The position numbers were made by a program, and so were the translations under genes. The notes beneath the pieces are model-generated. The model had not been told where the DNA came from and ran no database searches. It saw nothing but the letters and a program-made list of their open reading frames with translations. Of a DNA stretch of 43,140 nucleotides, positions 12,529-19,609 are shown in pieces (position 1 is the first letter of the stretch; each line of letters starts with the position of its first letter). Where the stretch lies: positions 1 to 43,140 of IMG/VR virus record IMGVR_UViG_3300034684_000039. One strand, written 5' to 3'. The stretch is from a virus.

Positions 12529-12813
12529 ATGGCTAATATAGTTTATAGGAATAAAGACTACGCTATTAGGATAACTAGGTACAATTACAAGATTATAAAC
12601 ATACATAATGAAGATAGGCATGGACATATGAATAATTTTTTTGACTGTGTTAAACTAATAGATATGATGGTGCATAACAAAGTGCCTAGAAACGATTACT
12701 GGTTTGAGTGTGCTGTAAGGTGTAGTGTTGATGGTGAATATAGAAGTCTTTTGTTAAGTATCAAGGAAAGGAGAGAATCGAATGAGAAGAATAAATTATG
12801 CAATAGAAATTGA
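12529..12813 (+). CDS. Hypothetical 94-aa first late gene
   Basis: Not recognised. A basic protein beginning MANIVYRNKDYAIRITRYNY with KIINIHNEDRHGHMNNFFDC in the middle. The start at 12529 is chosen because AGAGGTG precedes it and the frame upstream of it runs through the leader terminator. It overlaps the small terminase gene by 32 bases. Small genes at this place in related phages are often HNH-type or DNA-packaging accessories, but no such motif is visible here. Confidence 0.6.
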   Translation: MANIVYRNKDYAIRITRYNYKIINIHNEDRHGHMNNFFDCVKLIDMMVHNKVPRNDYWFECAVRCSVDGEYRSLLLSIKERRESNEKNKLCNRN

Positions 12814-13288
12814 CGATAATTTTTTAAAAGAGATTGATTATGATGCTAGTAAAAGAAAATACAAGACTCCTGATGAACTAAGAGAAAAGATTAATGAATA
12901 CTTTCGTTCTATTAGTATTGCATATCCTGCTTACGAAGCGACAGTAGATGAAGATGGGAATATGGTTAAAGAGCCTGTATTAAATTCAAATGGTGAGCCT
13001 TATATTAGAATACAGTGGTTAGATAACCCTAAATTAGAAGCTATGCGTAGATTTTTGGGACTATCCGAAAGTCAATATAAATTGTATTTGCACGATGAAG
13101 AATTTGCAGATATATTACATGACGCTAAAAGCATTATAGAAAGCTATGTAGAAGATAAACTATATGAAAGGAATCCTACTGGTGCAATGTTTATATTAAA
13201 GGCTAGGTTTGGTTGGAGAGATAAAGAAAATCAAACAATAGACATTAATATAAAGAAATCACTAGAGGACTTTTTTGAAGAAGAATAA
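12782..13288 (+). CDS. terS: Terminase small subunit
   Basis: A 168-aa protein. It has an N-terminal helical DNA-binding part (KTPDELREKINEYFRSISIA), a middle part with ALRRFLG-like MRRFLGLSESQYKLYLHDEE, and the typical small-terminase end SYVEDKLYERNPTGAMFILK followed by ARFGWRDK. It recognises the packaging start site on phage DNA and delivers it to the large subunit, which is encoded directly downstream with a one-base overlap. It starts behind AAAGGAG. Confidence 0.85.
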   Translation: MRRINYAIEIDDNFLKEIDYDASKRKYKTPDELREKINEYFRSISIAYPAYEATVDEDGNMVKEPVLNSNGEPYIRIQWLDNPKLEAMRRFLGLSESQYKLYLHDEEFADILHDAKSIIESYVEDKLYERNPTGAMFILKARFGWRDKENQTIDINIKKSLEDFFEEE

Positions 13289-15156
13289 TGCTAACCTGCA
13301 ATGATGTAATTAGAAAAAGAAAAGACCTGTGGAATAAGAGCAATAACATAAATACTGACAGAGAATATATAAACAGCATAGCCGACTATATGCTAAGCGA
13401 AGATGGAGAGGTAATAAGGAAAGAGGTTCTTGCAAAACCTGAATATATGATTGAGATGTTCTTCTCAATAGTAGACAAGAAACAAAAAACTGTGCCTTTC
13501 TTCTTAAATGATGTACAGCAAGAATTATTAAATATAATAAACAATGACATAAAGCTATATGAAAAAGGTAAGATACATCATCTTAAATACCTATTACTGA
13601 AAGGCAGACAAGCAGGTATGACAAGTTTTATATCTGCGTATCAACTGGCTAATTCAATAACAAGAAAAAACTTTCAAGGTTATACTCTAGCAGATACAGC
13701 TGACAATACAGAAGCTATATTCGCTGACAAGGCTAAATACTATCTAGACCAACTGCCAGAACAAGTTAAGCCATCAATAAGATATTCTAATAGAAGGGAA
13801 CTTGACTTTAGTAAAGAAGATGGTAAAGGCTTAAACAGTAAATGGAGAGTAGCTACATCAGGGAATACTGACGCTGGGCGTTCTAAAACACTTAATTTCT
13901 TTCATGGAAGTGAGGCTGCTTTCTTTAAAGAACTTAACAAAGTATTAGTAGGTTTGTCTGAAGCATTGACAGCAAATGCTATTGTAATACTTGAAAGTAC
14001 AGCAAATGGATATAACGAGTTTAGAAATCTTTGGGTTGATGAAACAAACAACTATAAAAAGCTGTTTTTCCCTTGGTATAAGACAAAAGAATATGTTTTG
14101 CCTTTCTATGATAAGAAAGAGGAAAATGACCTTGTAAGGCTTATTAAAAAGACTTCTAGTGATGACGCTGATACTATTGAATGGCTATCAAACCAACTGT
14201 ACTTCTTGAAGGAATTAGGGCTGTCTAATGAGCAATTAAACTGGTACTACCACAAGTGGAAAGACAAAAGAGAAACAATAAAGCAAGAGTATCCTTGTGT
14301 TCCTGAAGAAGCATTTCTATCAACAGGAAGAAATTATTTCAATACTACCCAACTTGCAAAGAGAATTGTATCTGTAACAGAAAACTACGATACAGGACTA
14401 TTTTTATACGATTATGGGACAAGTGTTTGGACTGGAGAAAAAACTATAAAAGAAGATAGCATTAGATTTTGTCAAGACTCTAGTGGAAGCATAAAGATAT
14501 TTGAACACCCTACTTTAAATGGATTGTACACAATAGGTGCTGATACTGCAGGGAAAGGTTCAGACTACAATGTGGCACAAGTAATAGACGAATACGGCAG
14601 ACAAGTTGCTATATTGAGATTAAAGATTGATGAAGATTTATTTGCAGACCAACTGTATTGCTTAGGCAAGTACTATAACTATGCTTTAATCGCACCTGAA
14701 AACAACTTCTCAACATATGTTACAAATACATTGAACAATAGAGAATATCCATCTTTATATGTAAGAGAAAATAGACCTGATGCTATAAGCAAAAGAACAC
14801 AATCATTGTACGGCTTTAATACAAATAGAGCAAATAGACCAGTTATGTTAGCTAGACTAAAAGAGCTTGTAAGAGATAATGTAGAGTATATAAACGATAA
14901 AACAACTCTAGAAGAAATGTTTACATTTGTAGTAAATGAAAATGGTAAGCCAGAAGCCGCTGTAGGAGAACACGACGATACTGTAATGGCTTACGCTATT
15001 GCTTTATATATACAAGACCAAGCGACTAGGTTTGATACAAAGAAAGAGCCTACTAAGCTTAAAGGCTTTTATACAGATGAGGAGTTGGAAGATTTAGGAT
15101 ACAACAAGTATGAGATAGAGCTTTATAAAAAAGGAGATGATTTATTTTGGTACTAG
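13288..15156 (+). CDS. terL: Terminase large subunit (packaging ATPase/nuclease)
   Basis: A 622-aa motor protein. The N-terminal ATPase has a Walker A-like motif LLLKGRQAGMTSF (about 103-115) and Walker B AIVILES (about 231-237). The C-terminal RNase H-like nuclease has YTIGADTAGKGSDYNVA with its first acidic residue near 419, and the late acidic motif HDDTVMAYAIA near 562. The protein cuts concatemeric DNA and pumps it into the prohead through the portal encoded just downstream. Full length for the family. The gene order small terminase, large terminase, portal is standard. Confidence 0.95.
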   Translation: MLTCNDVIRKRKDLWNKSNNINTDREYINSIADYMLSEDGEVIRKEVLAKPEYMIEMFFSIVDKKQKTVPFFLNDVQQELLNIINNDIKLYEKGKIHHLKYLLLKGRQAGMTSFISAYQLANSITRKNFQGYTLADTADNTEAIFADKAKYYLDQLPEQVKPSIRYSNRRELDFSKEDGKGLNSKWRVATSGNTDAGRSKTLNFFHGSEAAFFKELNKVLVGLSEALTANAIVILESTANGYNEFRNLWVDETNNYKKLFFPWYKTKEYVLPFYDKKEENDLVRLIKKTSSDDADTIEWLSNQLYFLKELGLSNEQLNWYYHKWKDKRETIKQEYPCVPEEAFLSTGRNYFNTTQLAKRIVSVTENYDTGLFLYDYGTSVWTGEKTIKEDSIRFCQDSSGSIKIFEHPTLNGLYTIGADTAGKGSDYNVAQVIDEYGRQVAILRLKIDEDLFADQLYCLGKYYNYALIAPENNFSTYVTNTLNNREYPSLYVRENRPDAISKRTQSLYGFNTNRANRPVMLARLKELVRDNVEYINDKTTLEEMFTFVVNENGKPEAAVGEHDDTVMAYAIALYIQDQATRFDTKKEPTKLKGFYTDEELEDLGYNKYEIELYKKGDDLFWY

Positions 15157-15329
15157 GAATGATAATAGGAGTGTGCATATTATCTCTAGGATTTATAGCA
15201 GGTTGTGAATACACAAGAGCAAAACTAAGAGAAGAACAAGACGACTTCCCTAAGACAGACAATGGATTGTATTCGACAACTCTACTAATGAGAGATGCTA
15301 TCTTAAGAGGAGATGATGAAGATAAATGA
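15147..15329 (+). CDS. Small single-pass membrane protein, 60 aa
   Basis: The N-terminus VLGMIIGVCILSLGFIAGCE is one transmembrane segment, followed by a charged tail (YTRAKLREEQDDFPKTDNGL). Translation appears to begin at TTG, overlapping the terminase stop, with AAAGGAGATG about 10 bases upstream; an ATG four codons later is the alternative. It also overlaps the portal ATG by 4 bases, so it is embedded in the packaging operon. Function unknown. Confidence 0.6.
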   Translation: MVLGMIIGVCILSLGFIAGCEYTRAKLREEQDDFPKTDNGLYSTTLLMRDAILRGDDEDK

Positions 15330-17212
15330 TTTACGAAGAAGATAAACTTAAGCAGTCTGAATTTAAGAAAGCATTAGACGAGCTTATGACAGAAGATGAG
15401 CAAAAAAGAGTAGCCTATTACATTGAAAAATATAATAATGGCAGAAACAAACTTCAGGATAAGTTAGAAGAATGGGAAGAGATACAAAAAGCTTATTCTG
15501 GTGTAAGAACAGATATAACAAGTTCAGAACAAGACAATATAGTCGCAGTAAATATAGTGCTGTCGCAAATAGAAGGGCAAGTATCTTCTATGATGAACAA
15601 CAATGTTACAACTACTGTAAGAGGTAGAGGATATTCAGACCAAAAGTTTGCAAAGACTGCATCAGTAGTAGCAGATTTTGTATTGACACAGAACAATCCT
15701 AAATATCTAATCAAAGATGCTGCTAGAAAATATTTAAAATATGGCAATGCTATACTTACTGTTATGTGGGATAGCGACGCATTAGATGGATTTGGACTTC
15801 CAGTAATAGAGGTAACTAAAAACGGTACAGTAATAATAGATGATAAAATAGACGACATAGTAAATGATTTAAACAGAGCAGACTATATAATACATCAAGT
15901 AGGCTCTAGGTCTATAGCTTGGGCGAAAGAAAGGTTTGGGGAAGATAAAGCTAATGCTATTGTACTTGGGAATAATAACCCTGACTTTGAATATCAAGAC
16001 ACAGACAACGAGGAGAGTTTTACCTATTTAAGAGTATGGACTAAAAACAACGAGAACAGAAAACTACAGTTGCTTGAGATATCTCTGTGTGGAATACTTT
16101 TAAGTGAGTCTAAACCTAGTTCTCCGTACTACACAAACGTATTCAACAAATATCCATTCTTTGTAGCAGGATTGTATAAAGATGAAGCTGACAGCTACTA
16201 CTTTGGAGATGGTAAGGCATTATTGCCTATGCAAAAATATATCAATAAGTTATATGATGAAATACTTTTAGCTGTTAAATTCAGTTCACAAGGAAGAACA
16301 TTCGCAGACCCTTCAAGTAAATTAAACCCTATAGAGTTTGCAGCATCTGACCCATCTAAAGTATTATTCGCAAAGAATCCTACGCAGACTATACATACAT
16401 CTAGGGGAGTAGGGATAAATGATGTAGTATTTAATCTATTAGGAAATATATTTGACAAAGTGCAAGAAGTAACTAGATTTTCTTCTTTAATGACAGGCAA
16501 TGACCCTGGCAAAACAATGACAGCTACACAAGCTGGAATACAAATGCAACAAGGTATTACTGGAATAGATGATAAGAAAAGCGACCTGTCTAAAATGTTT
16601 GGAGATGCTGTTAATTATTCAATAGGTTTATGTATGCAATTCTGGAACGCTGCAAAAGCATTTAGAGTAGCAGACAATGATGACGAGTTTGAATGGGTAG
16701 ATACTAGGCAATTTAAAGCGATACCAGAACTTATACCATCTAGCAAAGACTTTTTGAATAAATGGAAAGCCGAAAATCCGGCATCTGAAGAAACACCTCA
16801 ATATATGCAATTAGAAGTTGAAGATGAAAACGGGAATAAGAAAGGTGCTACTAAACAACTTGAACTTGATATAATTGTAAATATAGGCGAAGGATTACCA
16901 ACAAATAGAGTTGCATTATATAACATAGTATTGTCACTTTCACAGATAATGCTTTATGATGAAGAAACAGGACAGCCTAGACCATTGATTACATTTAAAC
17001 AGTTTAGAAATATGGTTGAAGAATATCTAGGATTGGTGCTAAGGGATAATGACGCTGAATGGCAAAAGATGGTAGAAGCACAAAAGGAAATGCAAATGGA
17101 ACTACAACAACAAACACAGCAAAAGCCTATTAACATAAGCCCTACAATAGAAGGTGCTAATCTTAATGGTACAAGCATAACAGGTGGTGTAATGAATGGA
17201 ATACAAAGATAA
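15326..17212 (+). CDS. Portal protein
   Basis: A 628-aa protein in the portal position between terminase and scaffold/capsid. The N-terminal helical part (RVAYYIEKYNNGRNKLQDKL), the core (VVADFVLTQNNPKYLIKDAA followed by RKYLKYGNAILTVMWDSDAL) and FASDPSK..., GITGIDDKKSDLSKM are the pattern of the large P22-like portals of podoviruses. It forms the dodecameric ring at one vertex through which DNA enters and leaves, and the docking site of the tail hub. The Gln-rich C-terminus (QMELQQQTQQKPINIS) may be flexible. No MuF domain is attached. Confidence 0.88.
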   Translation: MIYEEDKLKQSEFKKALDELMTEDEQKRVAYYIEKYNNGRNKLQDKLEEWEEIQKAYSGVRTDITSSEQDNIVAVNIVLSQIEGQVSSMMNNNVTTTVRGRGYSDQKFAKTASVVADFVLTQNNPKYLIKDAARKYLKYGNAILTVMWDSDALDGFGLPVIEVTKNGTVIIDDKIDDIVNDLNRADYIIHQVGSRSIAWAKERFGEDKANAIVLGNNNPDFEYQDTDNEESFTYLRVWTKNNENRKLQLLEISLCGILLSESKPSSPYYTNVFNKYPFFVAGLYKDEADSYYFGDGKALLPMQKYINKLYDEILLAVKFSSQGRTFADPSSKLNPIEFAASDPSKVLFAKNPTQTIHTSRGVGINDVVFNLLGNIFDKVQEVTRFSSLMTGNDPGKTMTATQAGIQMQQGITGIDDKKSDLSKMFGDAVNYSIGLCMQFWNAAKAFRVADNDDEFEWVDTRQFKAIPELIPSSKDFLNKWKAENPASEETPQYMQLEVEDENGNKKGATKQLELDIIVNIGEGLPTNRVALYNIVLSLSQIMLYDEETGQPRPLITFKQFRNMVEEYLGLVLRDNDAEWQKMVEAQKEMQMELQQQTQQKPINISPTIEGANLNGTSITGGVMNGIQR

Positions 17213-17513
17213 TAAACAATTTTATGACGTAATGGATACTCTGTCTAAAAACAATCCTAAACTAGCAAAACACTTTCAACTAAGAAATGATGTCATTATG
17301 AAATTTGCAAGTCATATAGAGGGTGGTGTCAATATTCTGACACAGCCTATGTGTGAACACTGTGAAAAACCTGCTGCTTGGAATGAAAATGGAACAGCCC
17401 ATTGCTTTGCCTGTGGAAAAGATACAAAAAATCCAATCACAGTATACGATTATTTCTTAAACTATACTAAAAACTTATCAGAAGAAGATTTAATGATACT
17501 AAAACTATTGTAA
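17196..17513 (+). CDS. Zinc-ribbon hypothetical protein, 105 aa
   Basis: A four-cysteine ribbon, C53-x2-C56 and C70-x2-C73 (MCEHCEKPAAWNENGTAHCF), in a small helical protein. It overlaps the portal 3' end by 17 bases. Such ribbons next to portal genes occur in other Firmicute podophages without known function; assembly or nucleic acid contact is possible. Confidence 0.65.
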   Translation: MEYKDNKQFYDVMDTLSKNNPKLAKHFQLRNDVIMKFASHIEGGVNILTQPMCEHCEKPAAWNENGTAHCFACGKDTKNPITVYDYFLNYTKNLSEEDLMILKLL

Positions 17514-17525
17514 AGGAGAATTAAT

Positions 17526-17843
17526 ATGCTGCTTTTAAACTCACTTAAATTTAAAGGAAAACAAATAACAATATCAGATGTAAGAGGATATTTATTAAAT
17601 GGAAAGGATATACAGCTGCCTGATGGCTTTTATGGTGGTAGGGTAGACAAACTTGCAAAGACAGACTATGGATTTTTCCATATTGTTATGAGCAAAGACG
17701 AACCTATAGATTTAATCATACTAGATGAAAATGCTTTGACTAATAATCAATTAAAGGATATATTAGAAGAAAATGGAGTAGATACTAAGAAACTTTCAAA
17801 TAAAGAAAAACTTTTAGAAGCATTGACTGAATTATTCAAATAG
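17526..17843 (+). CDS. Hypothetical protein with C-terminal HeH/SAP-like domain
   Basis: A 105-aa protein. The first 65 residues are beta-rich (LKFKGKQITISDVRGYLLNG, GGRVDKLAKTDYGFFHIVMS). The C-terminal part NQLKDILEENGVDTKKLSNK, then EKLLEALTEL, fits the helix-extended-helix (HeH/SAP/LEM-like) fold used for DNA contacts in head and connector proteins of phages. AAAGGAG lies 9 bases upstream of the ATG. It could be a head accessory protein binding packaged DNA; that is inference. Confidence 0.6.
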   Translation: MLLLNSLKFKGKQITISDVRGYLLNGKDIQLPDGFYGGRVDKLAKTDYGFFHIVMSKDEPIDLIILDENALTNNQLKDILEENGVDTKKLSNKEKLLEALTELFK

Positions 17844-17930
17844 ACCTGAGTATGTCTAAAAACTATTTATTATGGGGTGGCTGCCTAACAGACTATTACG
17901 CACTGCTCGGTGCTAAAAGGAGAGAAAAGA

Positions 17931-18641
17931 ATGTTAGAAAAACTAAAATTGCAACTATTTGCAGAAGATGACGAACAGGAAGAATTAACTGACGAAGTTG
18001 CAGAAGATGAAGAAGAAATTCAAGAAGAAGAACAGGTAGAAGAAGCTATCGAAGAAGAAGAAACAGAAGAAATGGACTCTAAAACAAGAGCCATTATCAA
18101 GCACAAGAAAGAAAACGCATCACTTAAAAAACAACTAGCTGAACTGCAAAACAAATTGCTTGAACAAGAAACAGAAAAGCAAAAGAATGAAAGAATACTA
18201 GAACTTACAAATGAAGGTAAGAGTGTAGACGAAGCTAAAAAGTTAGCTGATAAAGAATATGAAACCTTGCAAATAAAACATAGATTAGCTGTTCTAGAAA
18301 TAGAAAGGCTAGAAGATAAATACCCTGACATAACACTACACACAAACGAATTGATACAAGACGCAGGTAAATTGCCAGACTTTACAATTGAACAAATCTA
18401 TCTAGCTAAGTATAAGCCTAAATCTCAATATGACGAGAAAACAAGACTAGAACAAGAAATATTGTATAAGACAAAAGAAGCAAGGGAAAAATCTTTAGAA
18501 GCATCTACAAGCACTCCTACTGAAACTGTCAAACTAACAGCTAGTGAAGAAAAGGCGTATAACGAAATTAAAAAGTATATGCCTACAATGACTAGAAAGA
18601 GATTTAAAGAACTAAGCATGAATGATAGTTTAGAAATTTAG
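17931..18641 (+). CDS. Capsid scaffold protein
   Basis: A 236-aa, very acidic, coiled-coil protein starting MLEKLKLQLFAEDDEQEELT. The LKLQLFAE opening is characteristic of scaffold proteins preceding the major capsid gene in Firmicute phages. The central KKENASLKKQLAELQNKLLE, EQETEKQKNERILEL is coiled coil. It guides prohead assembly and is expelled or degraded on packaging. The ATG at 17931 is preferred over an in-frame start 7 codons upstream because AAAAGGAG lies directly before it. The 66-base upstream gap contains a small GCAC/GTGC hairpin. Confidence 0.85.
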   Translation: MLEKLKLQLFAEDDEQEELTDEVAEDEEEIQEEEQVEEAIEEEETEEMDSKTRAIIKHKKENASLKKQLAELQNKLLEQETEKQKNERILELTNEGKSVDEAKKLADKEYETLQIKHRLAVLEIERLEDKYPDITLHTNELIQDAGKLPDFTIEQIYLAKYKPKSQYDEKTRLEQEILYKTKEAREKSLEASTSTPTETVKLTASEEKAYNEIKKYMPTMTRKRFKELSMNDSLEI

Positions 18642-18653
18642 GAGGTAAATTAA

Positions 18654-19565
18654 ATGGCAAATCAAATTATGAGTAGAGCCGATATAGCAAGAGCAATGTA
18701 TATTGGCACTAAAGAAGTATTTATGAAAAACTTGGAAAAACAACCCACAGAAGAATGGAAAGCATACGCAACAATCAAGACATCAAACAAGATGGAAGAA
18801 ACATATGACTCTGTAGGCAACTTAAAACCTGCTGATGTAAAACCAGAGGGCGACCCAGTAAGTTATGGAAAAATCGAACAAGGATATGTAACAACTGTTA
18901 AAAATGAAACAGTTGCAAATGGTTTTTCTGTAACAATGGAAGCTAAAGAAGATGAACAATGGGGAATAGTTCCAGAGGTTAAAGTAAATGAACTTATCAG
19001 AACAATGATTAGCAGAAAAGAACAAGCTGTCGCTAGTGTATGGGATAACACTACTACAGCAGTAGGGGCAGATGGAGTACCTTATGCATCACACACTCAC
19101 CCATTGTTAAATGACGCTGTTAAGAAAAACGACAATCTAATTGAAAAAGTATTTGATATAAACTCATATCAAGAAGCTATACAAAAATTCAACCACTGGT
19201 ACAATCACTATGGAGATTTGTTTTTCACAAGACCTGATGCTATATTAGCACACAGAGATAGACAAACATATATCTTTGCTATGTTACAATCGGCATTGCA
19301 CCCATTTGAGCAATCAAACACTAAAAACACAATACCACAATTAAAAACAATATTCTCAAGCTACACAGACGCTAACAAAGTCCATATACTCGACACAAGC
19401 ATTGACTCTGCAATACTTCAAAAGAGAAAAGGTTTAACTAGTGGATACGATTATGATGAAAGAGATACATTCAATTTCTACTTCAATGTTCACGAGAGAT
19501 ATAAAGCAGCTATGATTAATCCAGGCTTCGGATTTGTTACAATAACAGGAGTTGCAACACCATAA
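18654..19565 (+). CDS. Major capsid protein
   Basis: A 303-aa protein directly behind the scaffold gene with a strong GGAGGTAAATTAA ATG start. Features such as VPEVKVNELIRTMISRKEQA, GVPYASHTHPLL and DLFFTRPDAILAHRDRQTYI resemble the Mu gpT-type (HK97-fold) major head subunits. It forms the icosahedral shell. A terminator follows directly, consistent with capsid being expressed at a higher level than downstream genes. Confidence 0.85.
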   Translation: MANQIMSRADIARAMYIGTKEVFMKNLEKQPTEEWKAYATIKTSNKMEETYDSVGNLKPADVKPEGDPVSYGKIEQGYVTTVKNETVANGFSVTMEAKEDEQWGIVPEVKVNELIRTMISRKEQAVASVWDNTTTAVGADGVPYASHTHPLLNDAVKKNDNLIEKVFDINSYQEAIQKFNHWYNHYGDLFFTRPDAILAHRDRQTYIFAMLQSALHPFEQSNTKNTIPQLKTIFSSYTDANKVHILDTSIDSAILQKRKGLTSGYDYDERDTFNFYFNVHERYKAAMINPGFGFVTITGVATP

Positions 19566-19567
19566 GG

Positions 19568-19593
19568 AGAGCCTTAAAGGCTCTTCTTTTTTT
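19568..19593 (+). terminator. Intrinsic terminator after the major capsid gene
   Basis: AGAGCC (19568-19573) pairs with GGCTCT (19579-19584) around a 5-base loop, followed by TCTTTTTTT. Short but with a good T-run. It separates the head module from the fibre gene. Confidence 0.75.
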
Positions 19594-19609
19594 ATAGGGG
19601 AGTGATTTA

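Noticed and set aside
17852-17971. Rightward short frame MSKNYLLWGGCLTDYYALLG... before the scaffold gene
   Set aside because: It has no ribosome site and overlaps the scaffold start in another frame; kept only as a curiosity of the leader, which also contains a small hairpin.
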